A DNA stretch of 20,470 bases, taken from NCBI GenBank assembly GCA_902727905.1, contig CACVAR010000205.1:3275-23744 (forward strand). Reading direction: 5' to 3'. Shown here in pieces: positions 8,513 through 17,100 of this stretch. A program made the translations under genes and the position numbers. Positions within the stretch are counted from its first letter, which is position 1, and every line of letters starts with the position of its first letter. The DNA is from an uncultured Sulfurovum sp. GTDB taxonomy: Bacteria; Campylobacterota; Campylobacteria; Campylobacterales; Sulfurovaceae. The notes beneath the pieces were generated by a model, which was not told the origin of the DNA, searched no databases, and saw nothing but the letters and a program-made list of their open reading frames with translations.

Positions 8513-8576
8513 CAAATTATTAACTATCCCTTAAAAGTCCCTCTTTAAATAAATCTTTGTTTTAAACTATTTCAGA

Positions 8577-8590
8577 TATAATTCCAGCTC
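8577..8590 (+). promoter_or_regulatory. Candidate promoter for the ndk-rpmF-plsX block
   Basis: A consensus TATAAT at 8577-8582, preceded by GA and a T-rich tract, is the best -10 match between the ferredoxin terminator and ndk. Transcription would begin near 8589, giving a leader of about 60 nt. That leader contains a bulged inverted repeat at 8604-8629, in which AGTGA and CTTA of the left arm pair with TAAGTCACT. Confidence 0.5.
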
Positions 8591-8649
8591 AAAATACTTT
8601 AGTAGTGATTACTTAATTAATAAGTCACTAAGCTTAATGGAGCAAAATC

Positions 8650-9063
8650 GTGGAACAAACATTATCAATTATTAAACCAGATGCAGTAGCTAAAAACGTA
8701 GTAGGACAAATTCTTGCTAGATTTGAAGCAGCAAATCTTAAAATTGCAGCAACTAAAAAGATTCAATTATCTCAAGCAGATGCTGAAGAGTTTTATGCTA
8801 TTCATGCTGAAAGACCTTTCTTTAAAGATCTTGTAGAGTTTATGATTTCTGGTCCAGTTGTTGTAACTGTACTTGAAGGTGAGAATGCAATGCAGACAAA
8901 CAGAGACTTAATGGGTGCTACAAATCCTGCTGAAGCAGAAGCTGGTACTATTAGAGCTGATTTCGCAGAGAGCATTGATGCTAATGCTGTTCATGGTTCT
9001 GACTCAGTTGAGAATGCAGTTAATGAAATTAACTTTTTCTTTGCGCAAAGAGAGCTTGTATAA
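8650..9063 (+). CDS. ndk: Nucleoside diphosphate kinase
   Basis: This enzyme transfers the gamma phosphate of ATP to nucleoside diphosphates through a phosphohistidine. The 137 residues match the family length. The N-terminal TLSIIKPDAV, the ATNPAEAEAGTIRADF segment and the catalytic H115 in NAVHGSDSVENA are all present. Translation starts at GTG, with GGAG at 8639-8642 and 7-nt spacing; there is no in-frame ATG near it and the GTG start aligns with the family N terminus. It heads a run with DUF177, rpmF and plsX, each closely spaced, as in other Campylobacterota. Confidence 0.96.
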   Translation: MEQTLSIIKPDAVAKNVVGQILARFEAANLKIAATKKIQLSQADAEEFYAIHAERPFFKDLVEFMISGPVVVTVLEGENAMQTNRDLMGATNPAEAEAGTIRADFAESIDANAVHGSDSVENAVNEINFFFAQRELV

Positions 9064-9075
9064 GGTTTAAAAGCT

Positions 9076-9450
9076 ATGAAAATAGTTTTTGATAAAGTTG
9101 CTCAAAGTGAAAAACCTTTTGATCTAACTGTTAATGGTGTTAGGTTAGAAGGGTCTTTGGCAAAAAGTGGTTATCATCGGCTTGCTTTAAAGGGAAACCT
9201 TTCTGGTGAGGTTGAACTTGCTTGTGATAGATGTGGTGATGGGTATCACTATGACATGAAATCACCTCTTCATCTGACCTTGTCTGATGAAGTTATTGAG
9301 ACTGAAGATGATTTAGATATAATCGAATTTATTGATGGAATTATTGACCTTGAGTTTATTGTGCAAAGTGAAATAGCTTCTATTGAAAACTCATATCATT
9401 GCTGTAGTAAATGTGATGGTGATGAGTCTGAATTCGAACAAGAATTTTAA
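9076..9450 (+). CDS. DUF177 (YceD-like) protein upstream of rpmF
   Basis: This small protein belongs, by sequence and position, to the DUF177/YceD family that is almost always encoded next to rpmF and is linked to large-subunit rRNA accumulation in other organisms. In 124 residues a central CDRCG motif (C50, C53) follows the G-E-V-E-L-A strand typical of the family, and a second cysteine group, HCCSKCDGD, lies near the C terminus. Together these could bind a zinc ion, which is inference. The ATG is 12 nt after the ndk stop. The C terminus is acidic. The molecular role remains unsettled. Confidence 0.82.
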   Translation: MKIVFDKVAQSEKPFDLTVNGVRLEGSLAKSGYHRLALKGNLSGEVELACDRCGDGYHYDMKSPLHLTLSDEVIETEDDLDIIEFIDGIIDLEFIVQSEIASIENSYHCCSKCDGDESEFEQEF

Positions 9451-9483
9451 AACATACATTAAAAATACACAAAGGAATTAATT

Positions 9484-9645
9484 ATGGCAGTACCTAAAAG
9501 ACGTGTCTCTAAGACTAGATCAGCGAAAAGAAGAACGCATTATAAATTAACATTACCAAGACCTGTAAAAGATGCAGATGGTACATGGAGAATGCCTCAC
9601 CATATGAATATGACAACTGGTGAATACAACACAACTAAAGCTTAA
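9484..9645 (+). CDS. rpmF: 50S ribosomal protein L32
   Basis: This 53-residue basic ribosomal protein begins with the diagnostic MAVPKRRVSKTRSAKRR and continues with THYKLTLPRPVKDADG and MPHHMNMTTGEYN. It carries no cysteines, so it is the zinc-free form of L32, as expected in this phylum. AAGGA at 9472-9476 gives 7-nt spacing to the ATG. It lies between DUF177 and plsX, the widely conserved arrangement that ties ribosome and membrane-lipid synthesis together. Confidence 0.96.
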   Translation: MAVPKRRVSKTRSAKRRTHYKLTLPRPVKDADGTWRMPHHMNMTTGEYNTTKA

Positions 9646-9658
9646 TAAGTGATTCTGA

Positions 9659-10654
9659 ATGATTAGAATTGCTATTGATGCAATGGGTGGGGACTTTGGT
9701 CCTGAACCTATTATCGAAGGTGTGGTAGATGCACTTGACGAACAAAGATTTTTACCTATTCTCGTAGGTGATAAAGAAGAAATTCTTTCCTTCCTCCCTC
9801 AGTACTATATTGATAAAGTTGAAATTGTAGAAAGTACAGATGTTATTGCAATGAGTGATTCTGCAACAGATGCACATAAGCGAAAAGACTCTTCAATTTA
9901 TATGGCAGCTGAACTTGTTCGAGATAAAAAAGCAGATGCTTTAGTTTCTGCAGGACACTCTGGGGCTACTATGGCTGTATCACTTTTACGTATTGGACGT
10001 ATTAAAGGTATTGCTAGACCAGCATTGGCTACACTTATGCCCAGTACTACTAATTCGAAAACCTTAGTTTTAGATGTTGGTGCTGTTACTGATTGTAAAC
10101 CTCAGAACCTTTTTGAATTTGGTGCAATGGGTGAGGTTTATGCAAAGCATGTTTTAGGCATAGAGAACCCAAGAGTAGGTCTCTTAGCAAATGGTTCAGA
10201 AGATAATAAAGGTAATGAGTTAACTAAGGCAACATTCCCATTGCTAAAAGTATTAAATGGATTTATTGGAAATATTGAGGGAAAAGATATTTTTAATGGA
10301 AAAGTTGATGTTGTTGTTTGTGATGGCTATACAGGAAATATTTTATTGAAAACAAGTGAGGGTGTGGTATCAGCTGTTTTTGATTTAATGAAACAACATA
10401 TTCGTAAGTCTTTACCAGCTAAAATTGGTGCTTTGATGATGAAAAAGAAAGTTTTTAAAAAAATGAAAACACAAGTTGATAAGGATGAGTATGGTGGTGC
10501 ACCATTACTTGGAATTAATGGTTGTTCTATTATCTCTCATGGTGCTTCGAATGCAAAAGCAATTAAAAATGCGATATTCCAAGCCATTAGATACAGTGAG
10601 TCAGATATCAATACGACCATTGCAAATGTATTAAAAGAAAAAGCTTCTAAATAA
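9659..10654 (+). CDS. plsX: Phosphate acyltransferase PlsX
   Basis: PlsX makes acyl-phosphate from acyl-ACP for the PlsY step of phospholipid synthesis, acting at the inner face of the membrane. The 331 residues show the family N terminus IAIDAMGGDFGP, the SAGHSGATMA motif, LDVGAVTDCKP, LANGSEDNKGNE and VVCDGYTGN, as well as GGAPLLGINGCSIISHG near the C terminus. The ATG at 9659 gives the canonical family start but has no Shine-Dalgarno sequence in the 13 nt between the rpmF stop and the ATG. Translation may depend on ribosomes finishing rpmF. A hairpin follows immediately after the stop. Confidence 0.95.
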   Translation: MIRIAIDAMGGDFGPEPIIEGVVDALDEQRFLPILVGDKEEILSFLPQYYIDKVEIVESTDVIAMSDSATDAHKRKDSSIYMAAELVRDKKADALVSAGHSGATMAVSLLRIGRIKGIARPALATLMPSTTNSKTLVLDVGAVTDCKPQNLFEFGAMGEVYAKHVLGIENPRVGLLANGSEDNKGNELTKATFPLLKVLNGFIGNIEGKDIFNGKVDVVVCDGYTGNILLKTSEGVVSAVFDLMKQHIRKSLPAKIGALMMKKKVFKKMKTQVDKDEYGGAPLLGINGCSIISHGASNAKAIKNAIFQAIRYSESDINTTIANVLKEKASK

Positions 10655-10677
10655 AACTCTTTAAATTTTAAAGGGTT
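10655..10677 (+). terminator. Hairpin after plsX
   Basis: AACTCTTTA (10655-10663) pairs with TAAAGGGTT (10669-10677) around a 5-nt loop, with a single T-G wobble. The tail is CTCTCC rather than a T-run, so termination may be partial. It begins with the base after the plsX stop. A smaller ATATTA/TAATAT repeat follows at 10686-10703. Confidence 0.45.
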
Positions 10678-10769
10678 CTCTCCTTATATTATTGTAGTAA
10701 TATGTTATTATTATTTTCACATTTTTCTTAACTTAGCTTAAGTACTAGAATTCGCAATAGGTTTTATGG

Positions 10770-10783
10770 TAGAATCGTTCATC
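10770..10783 (+). promoter_or_regulatory. Candidate -10 element for fabH
   Basis: TAGAAT at 10770-10775, preceded by GG and followed by CG, matches the extended -10 pattern of this phylum. Transcription would begin near 10782, about 24 nt before the fabH ATG. With the plsX hairpin upstream, fabH probably has some independent expression. Confidence 0.45.
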
Positions 10784-10805
10784 AATTTATTTGCTAAGGA
10801 TAATC

Positions 10806-11822
10806 ATGGCAAGAACAGAACCAGTATATGCTTCATTGAAATCAATTGGGGCTTATGTTCCTTCTAAAATATTAAGTAATGCTGACCTTGAAAAGATGGT
10901 CGACACGAGTGACGAATGGATTTTAAAGCGTACAGGGATTTCTGAACGTAGAATTGCAGCAGAAGATGAGTATACCAGTGATATGGCAGTCAAAGCTTCT
11001 CAGTTAGCAATTGAACGTGCTGGTTTAGAAAATACTGATATTGATTTGGTTGTTTGTGCAACTGTTACTCCTGATTATTTTACCATGCCTGCTACTGCCT
11101 GTGTAATTTCTGATAAATTAGGTATACATAATGTTCAAGCTTTTGATATTTCAGCAGCCTGTTCAGGTTTTGTCTATGCTCTTACCGTGGCGAAGGCATT
11201 TGTTGAATCGGGTATGAAAAAAAATGTACTTATCATTGGTGCTGAAAAGTTTTCTTCTTTTGTAGACTATACGGATAGGGCAACTTGTATTTTATTTGGT
11301 GATGGTGCAGGAGCAGCAGTTATTTCGGCAACAACTAACAAAGAAGAAGCAATAATTGATATTCATGCGTCAGCAGATGGTTCTTATGCTGACTTTTTAA
11401 TGACACCTGCACCAGGTTGTGTTAATCCAGCTTCTCAAAAAGTTATTGATGAAGGATTACAGTTCGTTCAAATGAAAGGTAATGAAACTTTTAAATTAGC
11501 TGTAAAAACTTTAACAAAAGATGTAAAAGATATTTTGGCTAAAAATGAAATTGCTTCAGAAGATATTCCACACTTTATTCCACATCAAGCAAATTATAGA
11601 ATTATAAAAGCTGTAGGTGATGCTTTAAAAATGAAAGAAGAACAAGTTGTTTTGACTGTTGGTAAGTATGGAAATACATCTGCAGCTTCTATTCCAATGG
11701 CAATTAATGATATTTGGGAATCTGGTCGTCTTAAAAAAGGTGAATTGATGTTACTCGATACTTTTGGTGGTGGACTGACATGGGCTTCTGCACTATTGCC
11801 TTTTGCTGGTGAGTCTAAATAA
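10806..11822 (+). CDS. fabH: 3-Oxoacyl-ACP synthase III (KAS III)
   Basis: FabH starts fatty-acid chains by condensing acetyl-CoA with malonyl-ACP. The catalytic triad is visible: C119 in DISAACSGF, H260 in FIPHQANYR and N290 in GKYGNTSAAS. The N-terminal SIGAYVPSKILSNADLEKMVDTSDEW and the GDGAGA segment are also typical. I place the start at the ATG at 10806, giving 338 residues with AAGGA at 10796-10800. A TTG at 10791 would add five residues but would put that ribosome site inside the coding sequence. The stop abuts a strong hairpin. The plsX-fabH pairing is conserved well beyond this phylum. Confidence 0.95.
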   Translation: MARTEPVYASLKSIGAYVPSKILSNADLEKMVDTSDEWILKRTGISERRIAAEDEYTSDMAVKASQLAIERAGLENTDIDLVVCATVTPDYFTMPATACVISDKLGIHNVQAFDISAACSGFVYALTVAKAFVESGMKKNVLIIGAEKFSSFVDYTDRATCILFGDGAGAAVISATTNKEEAIIDIHASADGSYADFLMTPAPGCVNPASQKVIDEGLQFVQMKGNETFKLAVKTLTKDVKDILAKNEIASEDIPHFIPHQANYRIIKAVGDALKMKEEQVVLTVGKYGNTSAASIPMAINDIWESGRLKKGELMLLDTFGGGLTWASALLPFAGESK

Positions 11823-11856
11823 ATTTATAGGTTCGATTTTATCGAACCTATAAATT
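11822..11856. terminator. Bidirectional terminator between fabH and the DUF309 gene
   Basis: A perfect 15-bp stem (11823-11837 with 11841-11855) and a 3-nt TTT loop, extended by one further A-T pair at 11822/11856. On the plus strand it is followed within a few bases by a run of eight Ts, giving a good intrinsic terminator for fabH. It overlaps the stop codon of the convergent minus-strand gene, so it can also end that transcript. Confidence 0.88.
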
Positions 11857-12189
11857 ATGCATTTTTTTTAAACTTTCTATTGTCTCACAACTTTCTTTAA
11901 ACAATTTAAAATGTTCAATATCTACTTTACATAAATGCTTATGTCGTTCAAAAGACTTTAAGACTGTGGTCGCTTTTCGTAATGCATCTTTACGGTTACG
12001 CTTGAGATGTTCAAAGCAAATTGCTCCATTAATTAAACCTTTTGCTAAATTTTTTAATGGATGGTTCTTTTTACGAAGTGGATGCCATGCTTCTTCTAAT
12101 ACTTCATGGGCATCAAAATACTCTTGTTTATGTAGTAAATTAAGATACGCTTTTAATGCACCTTCCAAATCGTGGTTTTCGCTTAGCAA
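11848..12189 (-). CDS. DUF309 family protein
   Basis: This 113-residue helical protein of unknown function is the only minus-strand gene in the window. The family signature is clear: YFDAHEVLEEAWHPLRK (about 24-40) and KGLINGAICFEHLKRN (about 50-65), corresponding to the AHE and GLIQ-type motifs of DUF309. It is rich in lysine and histidine. Translation appears to start at TTG (12189-12187): an in-frame TAA lies only four codons upstream at 12201-12199, no ATG exists nearby, and AAAGG precedes the TTG by 6 nt. The gene converges on fabH and its stop lies in the shared terminator stem. It diverges from the molybdoenzyme operon across a 296-nt spacer. Confidence 0.75.
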   Translation of the reverse strand: MLSENHDLEGALKAYLNLLHKQEYFDAHEVLEEAWHPLRKKNHPLKNLAKGLINGAICFEHLKRNRKDALRKATTVLKSFERHKHLCKVDIEHFKLFKESCETIESLKKMHNL

Positions 12190-12269
12190 AGTTAGCCTTT
12201 AATTTTTTATTTATATCATATATTTTTTACTGTTAATTTCAGATGAATTAAAGATTATCACTTTTTTTG

Positions 12270-12284
12270 ATGAATGAAATTCAT
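12270..12284. promoter_or_regulatory. Palindrome ATGAAT-N3-ATTCAT, candidate operator
   Basis: Two exact 6-bp half-sites separated by GAA, centred at 12277, about 210 nt upstream of the first operon gene. It does not match a standard FNR/CRP box. A role as a regulator-binding site is inference from symmetry and position. Confidence 0.4.
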
Positions 12285-12301
12285 ATTATTAATTAACAAT
12301 A

Positions 12302-12316
12302 TTTGTTTAAAACAAA
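12302..12316. promoter_or_regulatory. Palindrome TTTGTTT-A-AAACAAA, candidate operator
   Basis: A perfect 15-bp palindrome with a single central base, centred at 12309. Its centre lies 32 bp from that of the preceding palindrome, close to three turns of the helix, so two bound dimers would sit on the same face of the DNA. Confidence 0.4.
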
Positions 12317-12485
12317 GTAGATAGAAAGTGCGTTAAAAAGTTCTATTTCTAAAAATAATATTAAGGAAAAGATTTTTTTTAATGACAAAATTTTATAAAA
12401 AATGATATTATTCTAGCACTAATTGAAATTATTATTTAGCTATAAACAGTTGTAGTAATTATCATTAAAACAAATAGGAGAAAAC

Positions 12486-13226
12486 ATGAAGTTAGGTTTT
12501 TTAGTTGATCTAAACCTTTGTATGGGTTGTAAAGGTTGTGAGATCGCCTGTAAAGTTGAAAATGAAGTACCACTTAGTTCGTGGCGTTTACGTGTAAAAT
12601 ATATAGATATAGGATCTTTCCCTGATACCTCACGTTCATTTACACCTTTAAGATGTAATCACTGTGAAAATGCTCCGTGTGAGAGAATTTGTCCCGTATC
12701 TGCATTACATTATCTTGACAATGGAATTGTAAATATTGATTCTGAAAGATGTATCGGTTGTGCTGGTTGTATGATGGCTTGTCCTTATGGTGCAATTTAC
12801 ATGGATCCAGAATCAAATACAGCTGATAAATGTACTTATTGTGCGCATAGAATTGAAGGTGGCTTGATGCCATCTTGTGTTGTTGCTTGTCCAACTGAAG
12901 CAAATATTTTTGGAGATGTAGAAGATGAGACTTCTCAAATTTCAAGATACATCATGGAACACCAAGGGAATGTTCAGGTAAGAAAACCTGAAAAACATAC
13001 AAACCCATTACATTACTATGTAGGTGGTGGTAATAACACACTTAATCCTTTAGCTCATGAAAGAATTGAAGGTTATGGACTGTTTAATAACATTACAACA
13101 CTTGATCACCCAGGTAATCCAAACCGTTCAATTTTAGATAGATTCTTAGAGCCTATTTTCGGTCATCCAAATGATAACCTAGATAATAAATCTCTCTTAG
13201 ATATGAATAGTAAAGGAGATAAATAA
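12486..13226 (+). CDS. Four-cluster 4Fe-4S electron-transfer subunit (DmsB/PsrB/TtrB-like)
   Basis: This is the electron-transfer subunit linking the membrane quinone subunit to the molybdenum subunit. Sixteen cysteines form four ferredoxin-type motifs: 12/15/18/22, 57/60/65/69, 89/92/95/99 and 116/119/131/135, as in PsrB, DmsB and TtrB, which carry four [4Fe-4S] clusters. It has no signal peptide; in related complexes this subunit is carried to the periplasm with the Tat-exported catalytic partner. The C-terminal 90 residues (from about 157) are polar, lack cysteines and include the HYYVGGGNNTLNP segment seen in related subunits. The 246-residue length is normal. The stop codon overlaps the next ATG as TAATG, indicating coupled translation. 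Confidence 0.92.
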   Translation: MKLGFLVDLNLCMGCKGCEIACKVENEVPLSSWRLRVKYIDIGSFPDTSRSFTPLRCNHCENAPCERICPVSALHYLDNGIVNIDSERCIGCAGCMMACPYGAIYMDPESNTADKCTYCAHRIEGGLMPSCVVACPTEANIFGDVEDETSQISRYIMEHQGNVQVRKPEKHTNPLHYYVGGGNNTLNPLAHERIEGYGLFNNITTLDHPGNPNRSILDRFLEPIFGHPNDNLDNKSLLDMNSKGDK

Positions 13227-14170
13227 TGGATCACGTTAGTACAATAGAAGCAACAAAAGCCATTGTTACTATGGATGTTGCACACACTGGAATTATTTGG
13301 GGGTGGATGATTACTCTGAATATGTGGGCAAAAAGTATTGGTACAGGTGTTATTCTTGTGGGTGCTTTTTTACTTTATAGACATAAACATGAAGATATGC
13401 CAAGTTTAAGATGGTTAATGCCTCTTATTTCATTTATTGCTTTAAATGTTTTTTTATTCTTTACATTAATTGACTTACATCAGCCATTTAGAATGATTCA
13501 CATCTTTACTCACCCACATTGGACTTCGTCTATTACCGTAGGTGCATGGTTAGCTTCAATATTCTTGGTGCTTGTTTCTATTATGATGTTTACGTCTTTC
13601 TTTACACACTTTTCTGAGTTTAGAAAAAACTGTGCTGTTGCAAAAGCTGTAAGATCTAAAGATGGACTTTATGAAAAAGTATTTCCTTTTACAGTGTTCC
13701 TTGCATTTCCAGTTACAATGTATACAGCGATTATTATGTCACAATCAGCAGCAAGAGAACTTTGGGTTCCAGGTGCAGAGTTAATTCAAATGTTATTGGC
13801 AGCCTTTATGGTTGGTTCAGCATCATTTATTTTAATTGGTGGTAAATGGGCTGAAGCTGTTAAGAAAGATTTAGCAATGATCCTAGCAATTTCTGTGTTA
13901 TTTTCCTTTATTATGTACATGGGAGAATATTTCTTTTCATATAAAGCAGCAGAAGTTGAAGCAACTTTAGCATATATTCACTCTGGTGGACCATACTTCC
14001 TTGATTTCTGGACAGGAATGCTTCTTGGTTATATTATTCCTTTTATTATCGCTACAACAATGAATGATAATAGAACAATGATGAAGTTCGCAGCAGTAAC
14101 GACATTTATAGGTCTTTACTTTGCAAAAAGTACGTGGTTAGAAATACCACAGTTATTACCGTTAAGTTAA
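13226..14170 (+). CDS. NrfD/PsrC-type integral membrane quinone-interacting subunit
   Basis: This is the membrane anchor that exchanges electrons with the quinone pool. The 314 residues contain about eight hydrophobic helices (roughly 26-48, 62-82, 102-126, 150-171, 183-203, 210-232, 250-274 and 283-302), the fold of the NrfD/PsrC family. The loop after helix 2 holds D83-L-H-Q-P-F-R followed by HPHW and TVGAW, matching the DLxRP and SPMTWG region of PsrC near its quinone site. It binds no heme that I can identify. The ribosome site AAAGGAG lies inside the end of the upstream gene, and the catalytic subunit begins 11 nt after its stop. Confidence 0.88.
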   Translation: MDHVSTIEATKAIVTMDVAHTGIIWGWMITLNMWAKSIGTGVILVGAFLLYRHKHEDMPSLRWLMPLISFIALNVFLFFTLIDLHQPFRMIHIFTHPHWTSSITVGAWLASIFLVLVSIMMFTSFFTHFSEFRKNCAVAKAVRSKDGLYEKVFPFTVFLAFPVTMYTAIIMSQSAARELWVPGAELIQMLLAAFMVGSASFILIGGKWAEAVKKDLAMILAISVLFSFIMYMGEYFFSYKAAEVEATLAYIHSGGPYFLDFWTGMLLGYIIPFIIATTMNDNRTMMKFAAVTTFIGLYFAKSTWLEIPQLLPLS

Positions 14171-14181
14171 GGAGAATATAG

Positions 14182-17100
14182 ATGGTTAAGAAAATGAATA
14201 ATAACGAATCTTCTTTCTTTGAAAGCAGACGTACGTTCCTTAAGGGAACAAGTTATGCAGTAGCTGGTGCAGTTGTTGCTAAAGGTGTTTTCTCAAGCGC
14301 AATCGCTTCAGAAGATGCTGCTACTGAAGAGTTAGGTTTTGATGTAGTTCCTATGTCAAATGGTACACCAGAACATTATCCACCACATGATAAGTGGGAT
14401 TCTTTTACAGAGCTTTCTGGAGATGACTGGAAACGTGGTGGTATTGGTCGTCAAGGTGTTCAGTCAGAAGATAACCCAGATGGAATTAAAGCTACTGAGT
14501 ACATGCTTGTTCCAACATCTTGTTCAAACTGTGAAGCTTCTTGTGGTTTAACAGCGTGGGTAAATATTGGTGATTTTAAAAAGTCAAATGATCCAAAAGA
14601 TTTAAGAGTTATTAAGTACATGGGTAACCCACTTCATGCTGGGTCACGTGGACGTAACTGTGCTAAAGGTTATGCAACACAATCACAAATGTACGATCCA
14701 GATAGAATTCCTTTCCCTTTAAAGAGAGCACCAGGTTCTAAAAGAGGTGAAGGTAAATTTATAAGAGTTTCATGGGATGATGCCATGAAAGATATTGGTG
14801 GAAAAATCAACGAGACCCTTAAAAAGGGTGATGAAATGTCTAAAAAACTTTTTATGTACCAAGTTGGTCGTCCAAATGAAAATGGATTTGGTCACCGTGT
14901 TCCTCACTCGTTAGGTGTTGATGGATATAACTCACACACTAACATCTGTTCAGCAGGTGCTAGACAGGGTACAATTCAGTGGTTTAATGATGATAGAAAT
15001 TCACCAGATTGGTCAAAGGCTGACTTAATTTTCCTTCAGTCATCTCATGCTGCTGATGCAGGTCACTACTTCCAGCAAGCTGCTGGTAGAATTGCAGAAG
15101 CTAGAAAAAGAGGGGCTAAACTTGTTGTTATGGATCCTCGTATGTCTAACTCTGCTGGTATGGCTGACCTATGGGTTCCATGTTGGCCAGGAACAGAGAC
15201 AGCACTTTATCTATATTTAGCAAACAGAATTTTAAATGAAACTGATGTTAATGGTAAAGATTTTGTAAATCATGCATGGGTTAAAAACTGGATGAACTGG
15301 GATAGATTAATGGCTAACCCAAAACAGTTAAATCTTATGCTTGAAAAAGGTTACATTGACGCATTGCCTAAGGGTGATACTTATGAAGATTTCATTGAGA
15401 TGATTTCTGGTATGTACTCTAAATATACATTAGATTTTGTAACTAAAGAGTGTAGAATAGAAGCTCGAATTGTTGAAAAATTATTTGATCTATTTATTGA
15501 TGCTGGTACAAGAGTAGCAACTTATATCTGGAGAGCAGGACCAATTGCTAACCGTGGTGGATGGATGATTGCACGTTCAGCATTCTTACCATTTGCGTTA
15601 CGTGGGGCATTTGCTGGAGATAAAGGTGGAATGGGACTACACCACTGGCATGTTATTTCAGTTAATGGTAAAGGACATAAGTCTACTGTTTCTGGTGAAA
15701 AACCTGGAAAAGTTGATGTATGGAATGAAGTAGTATGGCCACCTGAGTATCCATTAAGCTCCTATGAGATGAGTCATATTTTACCTCACTTACTTATGGA
15801 TGATGAGTGGAGAGCAAAATGGAATGCTAAAGGTCTAAATGTTCCAGATAAAATTGGTATTTATGTTCCAAGAATGTATAACCCTGTATGGATTAATCCA
15901 GATGGATTTAGATGGATTGAAGCACTTAAGCGTGAAGATAAAATTGAGATGAGTCTTAATCTTTCTCCAACTTGGTCTGAGACGAACTGGTACTGTGATT
16001 ACATCTTACCAACAGGTCTTGCTGGTGAGCGTCATGATCAGCATTCTGAGGCAACTGAGCCAAAAAGATGGTTATCATTTAGACAGCCTGCACTTAGAGT
16101 TGCACTTGAAAAACTTGGGTGGAAAGCAAAACGTCCAGAGAGAGCAACACTTGAAGCACATACCGTTGCTGGTCTTGGTGAAGTTTGGGAAGAAGTAGAG
16201 TTCTGGGCAAATATTATGGTTGAGTATGTTGATCCAGATGGTTCACTTGGTGTTAGAGATTATTGGGCTTCAAAAGAAGATCCAACAAGAGCTGTAACCA
16301 TTCCAGAGTGGTACCAAGCTGCATTTGACAACTTACCAAATCTTAAGGCAATTGCGAAGAAGCATTACCCTAAAGCTAAGTACCCTAACTATGAGATGAT
16401 GAGAGACATGGGAACATGGCTTGAAGAAGATAACATCTATAGACCTCAAGAGCGACCAGTTAAAAAAGTTGGAGATGTATATCATGCACACGGACATGAG
16501 TACAAAGCTGAAGAAGTAACTAAAGATGAGTACGGTGCATTAATGGTTGATGGACATCATGGTGAAAAACATGCCATTGGTCTTGAAGTTGATGGTAAAG
16601 TGGTACAAGGTTTCCATACATTAAGTAAAAAAGTTGAGTTCTTCTCAGAGTGGTTTGCTGAATGGAAGTGGCCTGAGTATGCTATACCTATTTACCCAAC
16701 AACAGAGCAGGGTAGAAAAGATATGGTACATGTTGTAAGTCATATTCACCATGATCATATGGATATTGACAAAAATGAGTTTGCATTGAACACGGTATTT
16801 AGATTGTCTTATAACATTCACACCCGTTCAGTTAACTCTAAACACCTTATGGAGATTTCTCAAAACCATAACCCAGTTTGGATTAATCCAGATGATGCAA
16901 AAAGAATGAAAATTAAGCAAGGTGATGCAATTAGAGTGACCATTGTTGATACCGTATCAGGACTTGAATCTGGTTACTTTGTAGCCATGGCAGTTCCTAC
17001 AGAAGGTACAATGCCAGGTGTATTAGCCAACTCTCACCATGCTGGTAGATGGAAGCTTAAAAATGCTGTTGATATTCCAGGATTTGACCATGCACTCGGT

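Larger units (their letters stand above)
12190..12485. other. Divergent intergenic region before the molybdoenzyme operon
   Basis: This AT-rich spacer separates the minus-strand DUF309 gene from the B-C-A operon and must hold promoters for both. It contains two clean palindromes, annotated separately. A TATAAA at 12441-12446 is a possible -10 for the operon, but with no supporting -35. AGGAG at 12476-12480 is a good ribosome site for the first operon gene. I see no credible small gene or structured RNA. Confidence 0.6.

Noticed and set aside
12382..12405. A seven-codon reading frame (MTKFYKK) in the leader of the molybdoenzyme operon, with AAGGA upstream.
   Set aside because: The AAGGA lies about 14 nt from the ATG, too far for normal initiation, and no terminator or attenuator structure follows. 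Its lysine-rich sequence is what AT-rich DNA gives by chance.
15880..16894. A 25-bp near-identical direct repeat inside the catalytic subunit gene (15880-15904 and 16870-16894, two mismatches), both encoding NPVWINPD.
   Set aside because: The two copies fall in different domains at places where the family usually has a similar Pro-Asp motif, and flanking residues differ. Convergence on a common motif explains it better than a duplication.
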